From Triatoma infestans (lineage: Eukaryota > Arthropoda > Insecta > Hemiptera > Reduviidae), in assembly GCA_011037195.1 (NCBI GenBank), contig JAAEAF010002699.1, positions 62,001 to 126,000 on the forward strand: 64,000 nucleotides of DNA. The letters are read 5' to 3'. The notes below the pieces were generated by a model, which searched no databases, was not told the origin of the DNA, and worked only from the letters and a program-made list of their open reading frames with translations. Positions within the stretch are counted from its first letter, which is position 1; every line of letters begins with the position of its first letter. A program made the translations under genes and the position numbers. Shown piece by piece: positions 11,058 to 22,689 of this stretch.

Positions 11058-11700
11058 GGGATGTTGCGTCGTCTTGCCCGGATGTGTCTGTAGCGGTAAA
11101 ACTTCCGCGTGCACCCGCGTCTTCGGGCCAGAAATCCGTTTTTCTCCTCTTTTTTAATTCTCTCCCGCCAATTCTCTGGCGCGTTCGCGCCTTTTCTTGC
11201 GTCTTCGGACGTTGGTTTCCTCTCCTCAGCCACCTGCTTTTTCCTGGTTAATCATCCCTTTACTTCACTTGTCGTTGGCTGCTTCACGAGCATATGTGTG
11301 TATTTGACCTTTGTGTCATGTAATCTTTACTACTCCTTTTCAACTGCTTCACCATTAATGTTACCTTCTCACGGATGTATTGCGTTTACAACACAGGCCT
11401 TTCATCTCTGCCACCAACCAGCCTCCGAGAGGTCTTATTCGCATCAAAGTACGTACGATACAGTCACTAATTAATTTTCCCGCAACTTCCTTTCATACAG
11501 ACCCATACACGAACATATTTACAAATATACTCAGCTCCTTTACACCCTTTTACGCTTCCTAGCGTCTTTCACAGCTTCTCCGGCTCAACATACGCTTCTC
11601 AATCATCATAACCGCATCTTCAAGGTAAGCCAATCAAAACTTTATTGTCTTGTTAATTTTCATAATTGCATGCTTCATTAAGCCCCTCTTACGCTTCCCA
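11058..11700 (+). mobile_element. candidate 3' LTR of the BEL/Pao element
   Basis: Immediately after the integrase a purine-rich GGGCGGGCGGGATG leads into TGTTGCGTCGTCTTGCCC, the expected polypurine tract/LTR start. Near 11,618 the sequence CTTCAAGGTAAGCC is a good 5' splice site, as also seen in the LTR-like block at 27,143. The right boundary is not defined because the second LTR is absent. Confidence 0.5.
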
Positions 11701-11734
11701 GTTTGTGCCTACGCGTGTACACATATTGTCAGAT

Positions 11735-13420
11735 GTGATGTTTGTGACTTAAACAGAATATCAACTTTGAACTATCTGCGATTTTTCGTTTTTGAGATAT
11801 TTTATTACTGAGACAACTCGAAAAGTCAAGAACGAAAAAGCGGAAGAATTTCAAAATTTTTATTCTGCCAGAACTAGCCATTTGTAGATTCACACAGGCT
11901 GTTGCCAATGCAGCATAGCGTTGATAGTTGTAGAGTTGTTGCAGTTTTTTCGAGGTGTCTGTCGCCTATAACTTTACTATCAAATTCAACTCTACTTATT
12001 TAACGTCCCCTTCTTGTTAGAGACGGCCAAAGCCATATAAGTTCTGGTCTTTAATAAGATATAAATTTCTATTTTGTACAGTGGGATTTTAAAATGGGCA
12101 TTATATATCCAGAAATGCATCTCTTGATATCAAGAGATCTCGGTCAGCAGATATCTAGCGATATCCGTTGATCTGCCACCCGATATATTTGCTGACGTCA
12201 GTGCAAATTGCATTCCTTTTAGTACTTCAGTTTTTATATAATTATCTACAGCCTTCTGCGCTTTTTAAAAAGGAAGGATGTAAGGTAAGTGGAGAGACTT
12301 TGACAGTGTGACATTTATTTTTTTTCCTCACTTTCGGCATAATTGACAATAATTAATAAGTATCTATTATACAAATAAAACATTTCTATACTTATATACA
12401 GGGTGTCCCAAGGTATATGGATAACGAATTTTTCTCGGAAACTAAGATAGCTAGAAAAAAACTAAAAAATACGTGTCCCCCGTAGTTTATTGTTAGAAAA
12501 CCAAATTTAATTTGCAAATTTGTTTTGGTGCTTCCAGAAGCGAGATACCGGCACCAATTACATTTTTTCAAATGGGGAGGTGTGGTTTTTATTTAAGAAA
12601 TAGTTTCCTCTATTTTCGTATGAAAAATTTACTTGAACGCTTTTTTTCTGTGAGTGATTTGGTTTGCTAACAAAAAACTACGGGGACACGTATTTTTTAG
12701 TTTTTTTTCTAGCTATCTTAGTTTCCGAGAAAAAGTCGTTTATCCATATACCTTGGGACACCCTGTATATGTACAAACAAACTCTGTTGTTTCAAGCGGT
12801 AAAAAATTTAAGCTTACCTATATTTGTATGTAAACACTAATATGGTAAATGGATCAGATATGTGTAAATAATTTTCTATTTTATGTGTATACAAGTGTGA
12901 AAGAAATCAATGTTTATGTGTAAATAGAATTTTCTACATTTGTAAATATTTGCATTTAAACTACATTCACACATATACATAATATGTATACTTTTCTTTC
13001 TTTGTTTAAAAATAAATAAATAAATGAATTGCAATATTCAAACAATAGAAAACAACCAGACCAGCTGTAGTTAATAATGGAAGTCTGGAAATCTGTCTAT
13101 ATAATGAACAGATAAAACAAACAGACCAAAAGTAGTGAAATATCTAATGTCATTAATTATAGCAGTCCAAAGAATTATAAATTACGTGAATTGAGTGGGG
13201 ATTAATTTAATAAAAGCATAATCGCAGCACTTTTTATGGCAGAAGACTTTCTTCAAGTAAACTAAAAATCGACCAAGAGACTGAAGCGTTGTTGGTCCCG
13301 CGTCGTACTGGGATGGTTATCAGTGAACAGCTTTATCATTCACGCCTCTTTTTTATGTACATTTATCAATTTTACTTGTTACATGCATAGCATGTAGTTG
13401 TCAAATTCTAATTACAAAGA
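11735..13420. other. duplicated intergenic block (paralogue of 46,918-47,830), MITE inserted
   Basis: From about 11,950 this stretch follows 46,918-47,830 base for base with moderate divergence. Shared strings include GCCATATAAGTTCTGGT / GCCATATAAGTTATGGT and TCTACAGCCTTCTGCGCT. No coding region is visible. The MITE at 12,395-12,770 is absent from the other copy. Confidence 0.7.
12395..12770. mobile_element. MITE with ~105-bp terminal inverted repeats
   Basis: The left end TACAGGGTGTCCCAAGGTAT and the right end ATACCTTGGGACACCCTGTA are exact reverse complements. The match continues with few differences for about 105 bases (left arm to ~12,503, right arm from ~12,662). TA flanks both ends. 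The ACAGGGTGTCCC terminus is common in non-autonomous mariner-like elements of arthropods. No coding capacity. The paralogous site near 47,330 lacks it. Confidence 0.9.
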
Positions 13421-13423
13421 AAA

Positions 13424-14108
13424 AAATCTGGTGTGAAATACTCACACAACTTTCTCTTACTCCTGTTCTCAAAAATTATAATTGACAAATGTTATAGTTT
13501 GTGTACCAAATATAACGAAATTCGTCGAAAACTGAAAAAACTGTTCAGTAAAAGCGCATTTCTGGTTTACTAATTTTCTTAAAACTTACAATTTTGGCCA
13601 TCTATTTGTTGCTAATTAATTTTGTTTGTATGATAGAATTGTATAATCAACTGTGATAGCACTTTAGAGGTGTAACCCCACCTATCCCCTAAAAAGGGCC
13701 TTTAAATGAATTTTCCCAGAGAAATGTTTTAAATAAAAGATGTAGATTTTTGTATGTGTAGTTGATGTAACATGTTTAAAGAAAATCGTCGGAACCATTA
13801 TTAAGAAAATCGCAAAAAGTAAAAAAAAAAACAAGTAGTAAAGTGGTACATCCGGTTGAGAAATTTTAACAGATAACGTACCGTCCGATTTCATGGTGAT
13901 ACTTAAACGTAATATCAAGTTTCAACTTTCCATGGTTTTTCGTTTTTGAGCTATGCTGTTCACATATACACACACACAGACCATTTGCTAAAAAACACTT
14001 TTTTGGACTCAGGGGACCTCAAAACGGATATATCCGGTGAAAAGTCGATATCGAACATTTGACACCATTACAATACTTCCTCTTACTAGGAGTAAGAGAA
14101 AGTAAAAA
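13424..14108 (-). repeat. unclassified dispersed repeat, copy B
   Basis: Reverse orientation of the family at 2,927. It begins with TCTGGTGTGAAATACTCACA and ends at the small palindrome (CTTCCTCTTACTAGGAGTAAG). It has fewer internal units than copy A. Confidence 0.8.
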
Positions 14109-14239
14109 TTACACTAGCACTACTTTTTTAATGGTAAATGACTTTATTGCCCATAATCAGGTAATAAGTGCAATCAAAAATGTATCCAAATTTTCAAAAA
14201 TCGGTCTTTCTTCTTTAATCTTTCTTTTTTAAGTGTTCT

Positions 14240-14510
14240 CGAAAGTTTCTCTAACGATTTTATTTAAACAACTTGGTACACTAACTAGATTAATCTATTC
14301 CTAAAAATTGTATTTAAAATATTTTCTTTTCGGAAATTTGACAGAACTGAGAGCTGTGCTGTTTCGGGACCCAGTGAACATTCATTTTGTTATTTCATTA
14401 CAGTGATCAATAATAATATCTATTTTAGAATATTGACGGCAACTAACCATTTCAAATTGAAGAAAATTTGTCAGCTAGTACTTCGAACAATGAGAGTAAG
14501 GAAAACTAGG
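14240..14510 (+). other. diverged copy of the block at 45,310-45,545 and 21,260-21,500
   Basis: TTTATTTAAACAACTTGGTA..., CCCAGTGAACATTCA and ATTTTAGAATATTGACGGCA align in order with the duplicated block that lies downstream of lipocalin terminal exons (for example TTATTTAAACGTAGTATACA and CCCAGTAAAAATCATCC). More diverged than the other two copies. Confidence 0.45.
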
Positions 14511-14532
14511 TGATGTTCTACATCCGTGTTTT

Positions 14533-15315
14533 TGTACTTCCTCTTACTCCAGAGGAAGTATTGCGATAGTGCCAGATTTTCGAAATTGAGTTTAAAAAAA
14601 AAAAAATACATGTTTTAGGGCCCCCCATGAATAAAAAATAAGTTTAACAAATGATCTTAAATATTACCACCGCATCAGACACGAAGATTTCCGGGAAAAT
14701 CTATCAACCGGAAGTGCGACTTTACTGAACGTTTTTTTTTTTATTTAGTTTTTCGTAATTTTCTCAAAAACGTCTCCAACAATTTTCTTTAAATTTCGTA
14801 CACATTCTAAACATTTCTTTCCGGGAAAATTGATTTTTGGGGGTTCTAGGGGGAACAGTAGCGTTATGCTTTCCCCTAAAGTATCACTTCAGTAATATAT
14901 GGTTTTACCGGCTACATAATGTTAACACAAAAATTAGAAGTATTGATAGAATTTCAATTTTGAGTTTCTTGGAATTTTCCCGAAAATATTAACAACGATT
15001 TTCTTTAAACTTGGAATGTTTACTAAATTGATTAAAACGTATCACTTTTATTTGAAACCTTTTTCTGGAAAAAAAAATATTTTAAGGTGTTCGGAAGAAA
15101 TCTGTGAAATTGAAATGTGTTTGTTCATTATTGCCCCTCTACAATGTAATCATCTTACTCTATCTGCGTCTATTGGTAGGTAGGGTGGCGCTAGTCCTAA
15201 TGTTATGACATAGGAGCTTAATTTGAAAAAACTTTGTCATTTTATTATACATATAACTAACTGTATACAGAGGGGTTAGAGAAAGTCATGTGATTGTTTC
15301 ACACCAGATTTATTT
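14533..15315 (+). repeat. unclassified dispersed repeat, copy C
   Basis: Same order as copy A: palindrome (ACTTCCTCTTACTCCAGAGG), AACCGGAAGTGCGACTTTAC at 14,706, TTTGAAACCTTTTTCTGG, and tail GTCATGTGATTGTTTCACAC. It is a diverged subfamily in which the palindrome reads CTTCCTC in place of CTTTCTC. Confidence 0.75.
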
Positions 15316-15479
15316 AAAATAATATGTCTTTATATATTTTTTTTTTTTGTTCTTTGTTCTTTTTATTCTTGACGTTTTTCACAATAAGTATTATTCCTGG
15401 ACATGTATTTGCTTAAATCCATTTCAATAATTTGTAAATATTCAATTTTCTCATGTGCTAATTTGTGGATTTTTATTAT

Positions 15480-16205
15480 ATATTATATATTTTATATAAT
15501 AATAATAATAATAATAATAAAAGTCTTTATTTTATATATGAATACAAATTTTCTCTTGTTTACAATTGTGTAAAAAAATATAAAGACATCGCCTCATGGT
15601 AATCCGACGGGAGTCACACCTTCTTAAAGTAAACTGTGCGAATCGAGTTAAATGAAATAAAAAAACATAAAGCTGGTTAACTAAAAATAAAAAGACACAA
15701 CCTTAATGTTAATAATAAAAAACAAAAAATGAAATAAAATAAATAAACTTCTTCAAACAGAAAGAAACTAAATTCAAAGATAAACAGTATCAAAATCATT
15801 GTAATAAAAAAAAAAAATGAAAAAAACAAAAATAACTAAATATATAAAAATTTACTTTTCAATTTTATTTTTAAGGCTTATTTCCTTTGCATGTCTGCCT
15901 AGAGTTTTTATTATAATTAGATATACTCATAATTGCATCCAGTATAAAATCTATACTGTTATCTACACTTTCGCTAAAATACCTTACGCTTACAACATAT
16001 TTTTCCAATTTTTGTTTATATATTATGGTATATTGTTTATTCCAATTCAATTTTGGAAGGAGTGGGAACACCACGTCTTCAGAGTTTAATTCATCTAATA
16101 ATTTAAAAGATGTAACTATAGGCATATGGTCAGAATGAACACGCATATCAACACGAAAGTCACTCACATAAGACAGTAAATCTAAATTAATACAAGCCAC
16201 GTCTA
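15480..16205 (-). pseudogene. LINE fragment: end of an APE-type endonuclease domain
   Basis: On the minus strand 16,200-15,871 encodes MACINLDLLSYVSDFRVDMR then VHSDHMPIVTSF. SDHMP is the C-terminal His motif of LINE apurinic-type endonucleases (SDH). Left of it an AT-rich stretch leads to a (TAA)n run at about 15,500-15,530 beside GTCTTTATTTTATAT. The reverse transcriptase part is missing, so this is an internally deleted copy. Confidence 0.6.
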
Positions 16206-16685
16206 TTACCGAGTTCCCTGCACTATATTTTATATATATTTTTATAATTATAAAAATTTGATGTTGGTATTGGTACTTAAAACATCACTAAGATATATGA
16301 CCCAGCAAAGAATCGATGCTAACTCATTGACATTTCCTAGCCAAGCTATTAATAATGATAGGTAATGTAAGTAATTAAAAAAAAAAAAAAAATGTTGAAC
16401 CTCCACATATCCAAGTCAGGATCCGCCACTGGGAACAGTAAAATATTACAATCATCTACTGAAACCCTAGCTACTGTTTTAGTGGTTCTTAAAACTGCTT
16501 GCTCAACATGCGGATTGCAAGTGCGCTCTTAAAACAAAATTCAGAACTATTCATTCTAAAGGAAAATATGATTTCAAGAACTAAATGATTTAGGTTTGTG
16601 TATTGTTTTGTTGAAGGGGCACAACAACTAAGGACCTTTGCCAAGTGCAATTTCTGATACATGCTCAGATTAAATTAAATAGCTG
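16206..16685. other. no gene seen
   Basis: AT-rich linker between two LINE fragments, with an A run near 16,380. Confidence 0.5.
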
Positions 16686-17345
16686 AATGTCTCTAAGGAA
16701 TTGTATTGATTGGCTTACACTACATTCATCATCATCTAGGGCCTCTTTCAGATTGTTTGGCATATTCAATTTTTCTCTAGCACTTCGGGGTTATGGACAT
16801 TCAATTAGAATGTGGCGGACAGTCAATGGTACAAAGCAAACGTTACATATCAGCGGTTGCTCACTACAAACAGGTATCTGTGTGTTAGCAGAGTATGGCC
16901 TAAGCGCAATCTTGCCAATACAAAACTTCTTCTCGTCGAACAGCTCGATATGACGTCATCCATTTCCTTGGGAAGTTCTTAATATTTCTCAGATTATTTG
17001 CAGTTGGCATGAATTCCCATTCTCTCTTCCATAGGGTAACTAACTCTTCAGGTGATTTCTCCAACCAAATGGCAGAATGAGTTCTTGCTTATTTGGCAAT
17101 AGTGCTGCTTCCTTCGCTGCTTTGTCCGCGGCTTCGTTATAATCTATTCCTGCATGTCCAGGGACCCACAGGAACGCTACTACTTTATTTTTCAGGCTGC
17201 ATGTATGGAGAAGAGTATGCACAGCCTGTACTAAATTGTTGTGGCTATCCGGCTGAGTGACTGATTGTAGAGCACTTTTTGAATCTGTGCATATTATATA
17301 CTTCTGTGCTTCATTATGAACTACATACTGTAATGCTTCATGGAT
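16686..17345 (-). pseudogene. LINE 3' region: RNase H and C-terminal zinc-knuckle remnant
   Basis: The minus strand from 17,345 reads YIICTDSKSALQSVTQPDSH, then FLWVPGHAGIDYNEAADKAA. These are RNase H motifs with catalytic Asp in TDS and the HAG(I)xxNExAD block. Downstream, across stops, come TSYRAVRREEVLY and traces of the Cys-rich end. RNase H is diagnostic of I/R1/LOA-type non-LTR elements. Multiple stops show it is inactive. Confidence 0.8.
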
Positions 17346-18470
17346 AGAAATGATTTAGGTATTTATATATTAAATTAATAATAATTTCTATTAATTTTCA
17401 TATTATTTTTTAAAACTCTATTGCCGAATGGCGGGACTTGATTGTTTTTTACAACCCCAATCACCGTATCCAATGAAATTCCATCCGTGCTCCTTTTGCA
17501 AAAAAAATAGTTGGTGACCTTAATTTCGAACAAAATAATAAATATAATTAATTTAATAGAATAATTAATTTAATTTGTACCTAAGTTATCAATAGAACTT
17601 CTCTAAAAGAATAAAATTAATAGTAGCAGTGATGGCGTTGCAGAGAAGGCGAGAGGACTGGCTTTTACAAGGGATTGCCGTTACCTATTTATTTCAACAA
17701 ATAAAAAAGTAAAGTGTATAGAAAAAAAAAAATGAATGCTTTTAAAATGAAATATCCGTTCGTAGCTTTGTTTAACATCTTCCATTAATACTACACACAG
17801 CTTGCCGTTATGTTAGTTCTTAGGAATTAGCATATATATGCGGCGCCTCTTTTATTTTATTTTAGCGTAGAATTGTTTAGAGTTAGATAAGGTGAGTGGT
17901 TAGTGCTGCTGTGCTGGTCACGTTTATAGCTTTGTTTAACATTCAATCTTGGCAGATGCCCATAACTATTGAGAACTAGTTTACACAAAATTTAGTAAAG
18001 TTTCAATATCAATTTATACACGGTGTCACATCTAAACGGGCCACTTTTGAAATAACTCTTAAACGAAGTAAGAAAGATATCTAAAAAGTGGACGTAAAGT
18101 TTGTTGAAGTATTCTCGCTCTAGTTTATGAATGGTTTTGGTGTTTTTTGATTTTATTGCCACCTTACAACTTAAATTGGTGGTAGAAAGTGGCGATTTCC
18201 TATCCCCCCCCCACACACTTTTTACTACTGTATTGAAAAGTATTTAAAAAATGAAGAAAAATGCCTTTATCTTCACTTCAATATTTCATACCGTTGCTGA
18301 AACTATCCCTCATAAAGATTAAATTTTCATCATTATTTCTTATTTTTTCTGCTTCTAAACTAAAATTAAAAGCTGATTTTTCTTATTAATTTCTAATAAA
18401 TAAGATGGTTTAAATGCTGATAAAACATATTTTAGAACTGTAAGGGACTTAAAAACCAGGTAAAACATTA
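17346..18470. other. no gene seen; GTGTC-type terminal repeat near 18,013
   Basis: Mostly AT-rich. At 18,013-18,050 ACACGGTGTCACATCTAAAC followed by GGGCCACTTTTGAAAT resembles the GGGTGTCCC-type end of mariner-like elements. It may be the outer end of the mariner-like copy whose transposase tail lies at 20,885-21,135, with the piggyBac nested inside. There is a run of nine C at about 18,205. Confidence 0.4.
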
Positions 18471-18471
18471 A

Positions 18472-20877
18472 ACCCTAGAACGACACACTGGGGTGTGCAA
18501 CACCCCACTATATCTTTCTGTGTGATTTACAGAATTTGTCCTGTGTTTTCCCCACCATCTAAATACACTTCATTTACTGCTTATTCGTTACGCAACTCGT
18601 TCGGCATTAGAAGTTTTTTGAAATTTCTGTAGTGTACAAGTTAAGTAATTTTGGGGTGCTTTTCACCTCAGTGTGTTTTTTGGGTTTGCCACACCCCAAT
18701 GTGTTAGATTAGGTTGCGTTGAGGTAAGTTTTAGTACTCAGTATAAACGTTTAATTATTATTAAATGTGACATTTATTACAGTTATTTTCCTGGTTGTTA
18801 GCAAAGAAGGTATGGCTTCTACTTCAAAGAAACCACTTTGTGACTGGACACCGGATGAAATCCAGAAAGTCCTATTACAATTGGAAGAAGATGAGAAAGA
18901 AGGGAATGTCTTTTTTGGCGATGAAGATTCTGACGAAGAATCAGATAGTGTTACAGAACGAGAAGTCTCTGAAACTGAAGAAGAATGTGATGTAGAAGAG
19001 CCTCCGCACAAGATATGTAAGTCATCTATATTGCGAGGAAGAAATCAGTACAAATGGTGTAGTGATGTTCCATCAAAGAGAGGCAGAGCTAAGGCAAAAA
19101 ATATAGTTTCCCAAACCCCAGATGCGAAAGTGCTGCAAAAAATATTTCCACGCCCCTACAATCTTGGAATTTACTAATAAGTAATTACATTATTTCTGCA
19201 ATTGTGGAAAAAACAACCAAGAAATTAGGAGGAGATTGACATCAATTTTCAGATGTCAGTTTTACCATAAAGAAACAAACGAAATAGAAATTCGTGCTTT
19301 TATTGGCTTGCTGGTGTTAATAAATCTTCAAAGCTGAATATCGAAGAGCTATCCGATATAATGGTCATCCTTTGATTAGAACTACAATGTCGATGAATCG
19401 ATTTTATTTTTTATCCTACTGCTTGAGATTTGATGATAAAACAACTAGAGTGGAAAGGAAAGTTTTAGATAGACCTATAAGGGAAATATGGGATATTTTA
19501 ATAAAAAATTGCCAAGAACTGTACACCGCTTTTGAGCACGTGACAATTGATGAGCAATTGTTGAGGTATAGAGGACGATGCCCATTTCGGGTATACTTGG
19601 CTTCGAAACCAGATAAATAAGGGAATCAAAATTGTTATGATGAACAACTCCCGTACTTTTTACATGGTAAATGCAATGCATATGTCGGGAAGGTGAACTG
19701 CCCGAAAGGTGAACCTGTGCCATCCCCTTATGTCAAAGAATTGACGAAAATCATCCATGGTACAAACAGAAATGTGACTACAGACAATTGGTTCTCGTCC
19801 GTACAATTATTCGAACAGATGTTGACACAGTATAAACTTACCATGGTTGGAACATTACGTAAGAATAAAGCTGAAATCCCCTCTCAATTTTTGGTGCCCA
19901 AACAATCTGGGACGTCCTTATTCGCTTTCGACTCAAATAAAACATTGGTTTCATATTCTCCAAAACCAAATAAAATAGTACTTCTCCTTTCTACTCTTCA
20001 TTATGACGATTCAATTAACGCCGTGACCGGAAAACCTCAAATTATAATGGATTACAATTCGCTCAAGGGAGGAACTGACACATTTGATCAAATGTGTAAT
20101 ATCTACACTACAGCACGGAAAACAAGACGGTGGCCTCTTCGATTCTTCTGCGGCATGCTAGACCAAAGTGGTGTCAATGCTTCGGCGGCGTACTCTCGCC
20201 CAAATGCAACCAAAAAAAATGCGCCGTACATTTTGCTTGATTTGGGTTACAGCCTAATCGAACCTCATCTTAAAGGCAGGTTGCAAGAAGAAACACTTCG
20301 GCGGCCTCTTCGTATTGCCATAGAGGATATACTAGGGGAAGTGACCCCTAGAAAAATTTAATATTTAGAACAACAAGTTAGGTGGATTTTCTGTCAGAGG
20401 TAAAGACAGAAAACCGAAATGAGATGTTCACAGTGTAAAAGGCCAATTTGTAATGAACATAGAGCTGCGGTGTGTTATGAATGTAGCTCATAAATCAACA
20501 AAAGAAAAACGTAATTGTGTTCATTTTATACATTCATTTTTTGTTTGTAAATACAAATTTATATATTCTAGTTTCATTATAAGAAATTATATTAATAAAA
20601 TATGTTATAAATTTTTGAAAATATAGATTAGTAATTAAGTTAAAAATGTACCGATGAAGTTAGAAGAAAAATTTACTTTATTTTATCTCTTTACAATAAA
20701 GTACATTAATATTATTTAAAATGTTTTACTTTATTTATATCCTAACTGACCTAGCAAATCACTGTAGTAGAGTTTCAATAGTCTTCATAACAGTTTGATA
20801 ATATATTATTTAAATTGGGATATGTGACACCCAGTAGGTCAGATGAAGTACAAAGCAAGAAGTGTGGTGTTCTAGGG
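18472..20877 (+). mobile_element. piggyBac-family transposon, complete length, inactive
   Basis: TTAA flanks both ends (18,468-18,471 and 20,878-20,881). The inner termini are CCCTAGAACGACACAC on the left and GTGTGGTGTTCTAGGG on the right, matching the canonical CCCTAGA piggyBac terminus. About 2.4 kb, the usual length. The same sequence without this insert exists at about 28,575 and 50,780 (ggtaaaacat..TTAAAACAAAAC), so two paralogous empty sites confirm the TTAA target. Confidence 0.95.
18812..20510 (+). pseudogene. piggyBac transposase, broken by frameshifts and stops
   Basis: The start codon is at 18,812 (MASTSKKPLCDWTPDEIQKV), followed by the usual acidic N-terminal region. The frame stops at 19,177. 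The catalytic core resumes at 19,372 and 19,693 with TIDEQLLRYRGRCPF (first Asp), VTTDNWFSSV (second Asp) and DYNSLKGGTDTFDQMC (third and fourth Asp positions), so all catalytic Asp are kept. Damage includes a stop at 19,618 after ASKPDK, a frame change near 19,680 and stops at 19,177-19,370. A C-terminal Cys-rich domain follows the stop at 20,361 in another frame (CSQCKRPICNEHRAAVCYEC), as in piggyBac C-terminal zinc-binding domains. Confidence 0.92.
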
Positions 20878-20884
20878 TTAAAAC

Positions 20885-21135
20885 AAAACAATATTCCAGT
20901 TTATTTACAAAAATCGGTAAACAAATTTTCGTATTTTCAAAATGACCTCCTCGGCTTTAAGTGGCACAAACGCAGTCGTTGCCCAACAGATGATGAAGTT
21001 GCTAATAGTATCATGTCTGCCGGAATTGCTAAGCAGGTATGGATTAGCACTTGTCTGAGTGCTTCTGGAGTTGTTGGTACCTTGGCATAAATTTTTTCTT
21101 TGAGATATCCCCAAAGAATGAAATCAAGAAGGGTT
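20885..21135 (-). pseudogene. C-terminal tail of a mariner-like transposase
   Basis: The minus strand from 21,135 reads LTLLDFILWGYLKEKIYAKV, then PTTPEALRQ, and ends with TCLAIPADM and CHLKPRRSF followed by a stop. This is the tail downstream of the last catalytic Asp of mariner-like transposases (DFxLWGYLK ... IPxDM). Paralogous pieces lie at 28,580-28,790 and 50,785-51,000. The piggyBac inserted just beyond its 3' end. Confidence 0.8.
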
Positions 21136-21259
21136 AGATTATGTGATAATATACAGAAATGTGATTACTATATCTATTTATAGAAATCCAAAGATTTTCA
21201 TGTACCTATAATAATATCCATTGTAGAAAGCATCCATTTTGGAAGTTCCATATCTTAAT

Positions 21260-21790
21260 ATATCAAAAATGCTTCTAACCATTTATTTAAACGTAGTATA
21301 CAAACTAGATTTATCTATCTTTATAGCTGTTATAACATAAAATATTTTCTTGAGTAAATTGTAATCCTACGATGTTACGGTTCCCAGTAAAAATCATCCA
21401 ATTTACCATTCCATTGTAATGAACAGTATGTGAAATATCTAGCTTAGAATATTAAAAACAACAAAATATTTGGTAAAAATTTGTCAGCCATAACTAGGAA
21501 AATGGAGTAGTTAAAAATATTAGGCTTTAGCTATTTAGCGATATGTTCTTCACAAATTGGCTCTACATTTTCTATGTTTATAACTAATATAAATGTTATT
21601 TACAATACATTAATCATAAGAACTCTTAACTTTCTTGAGAATAAAATTTAAAAGCAGTAGACAATCATTTAGCATGACTTTCTGGTCTGGGAAAGACATC
21701 ATAAATAATGACTTTTTTCTTTAATTCCACATTATTTTTAATTTTATAGTTAAATTACTTTATTTGCTTAACTTTATTAATTGAAAAATA
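21260..21790. other. duplicated non-coding block
   Basis: 21,260-21,500 matches 45,310-45,545 almost line for line (CGATGTTACGGTTCCCAGTA, TAGAATATTAAAAACAACAA). 21,508-21,790 matches 47,942-48,220 (GGCTTTAGCTATTTAGCGAT). In the right-hand copy the two parts are 2.4 kb apart, with a lipocalin terminal exon and a Penelope-like fragment between them. Confidence 0.8.
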
Positions 21791-21799
21791 GTAAATTCT

Positions 21800-22680
21800 G
21801 TTGAGGATGCGGTAGAGCATACGATATGTGGCAGAACATTTAGGTTTGTCACGTTCTGCTGTTCATCAAGCAATACGCAATTTTGCGCAAGCAACATGCC
21901 TCATCGAGCAATACAGAAACTTGGGAATACGGCCGGAGAACCGGAAGAGGTCGTCGAAGGATCACAACAGATCGAAACGACCAACTTCTTTCGCTCTCAG
22001 TTTTACACAATCGATTTCTTGCAGCTACAGAGCTCAGGGATAACTTATTACAAGTAAAATAATTATGTCTTCCGAATGAGTCCACGCCAATGGTCTTATG
22101 AACGGACGTTCCGCCTATATTACAGTAGGCTTCTTCAGGTTAGTGTCGCCCTAAAGCTGAAAGAGCATTCACAGTGTTGTTTCAGCTTTAGAGGCGACAC
22201 TATTAGAGTGTTGTTTCTGCATTAGCGGCGACACTAACTTGAAGTTTGCCTATTGTAATATATAAACGTAAGGAAATTACATACAACTGACGCGATCTCA
22301 AGCCCAAGAATAAGTATTTTACACGGCAATGGCTGCGGAAGGCTGAAAAATTATATACAAGTAACTATTACAGTTCACAGTTACAACGTAAATTATATAA
22401 CTTAGGAGTGAAATGGTCGAAGACGATTGCGAAAGGTAGATCTGATGGGTAGGAGATTAGTATCAGGGCCAGTACAAGCCAGATATCTCGTGTAAGCAGG
22501 CTAGCTTTTGCCATTGGAAGTAGAGCAATCGGAGTATTTCCTCTTCACAGATGAATCGGATTTGGTCTGTATTCTTCAAACGGTGGAATTTGAGAAGGCC
22601 TGCCGGTTTGGAGAATGCAGCGGGAGCACTTAATGTATTGTTAGGGAAGTGCATTTCCTATGACAATCAATTATATAATC
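21800..22680 (+). pseudogene. Tc1-like transposase remnant
   Basis: From 21,828 the plus strand reads MAEHLGLSRSAVHQAIRNFA (paired-like helix-turn-helix), then RRRITTDRN after a frame change, typical of Tc1 transposase N-termini. Near 22,540 it reads LFTDES, the first-to-second catalytic region motif ('LFSDES'), followed by a piece equivalent to VWRRPGE. Stops and a nested MITE (22,116-22,263) break it. A shorter, internally deleted copy is at 48,236-48,460. Confidence 0.8.
22116..22263. mobile_element. 148-bp MITE nested in the Tc1 remnant
   Basis: TATATTACAGTAGGCTTCTT at the left and GTTTGCCTATTGTAATATA at the right are inverted repeats, continuing into AGTGTCGCC / GGCGACACT. A second internal hairpin (CTAAAGCTGAAA ... 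TTTCAGCTTTAG) and a third GGCGACACT copy give a three-part hairpin structure. TA flanks. Absent from the related Tc1 copy at 48,236, although that copy is deleted over part of this interval. Confidence 0.8.
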
Positions 22681-22689
22681 ATATATAAA

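Larger units (their letters stand above)
6780..11700 (+). mobile_element. decayed BEL/Pao LTR retrotransposon
   Basis: A G+C-rich island in AT-rich DNA with gag, protease, reverse transcriptase and integrase pieces in the BEL/Pao order on the plus strand, followed by a candidate 3' LTR. Many frameshifts and stops break the single polyprotein frame. Between the reverse transcriptase (ends about 9,985) and the integrase (from about 10,060) the expected RNase H section is essentially missing. No matching 5' LTR is visible left of 6,780, so the copy is 5'-truncated as well as mutated. The base composition contrast suggests a relatively recent arrival compared with its AT-rich surroundings, but its coding damage shows it is inactive. 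Confidence 0.9.
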
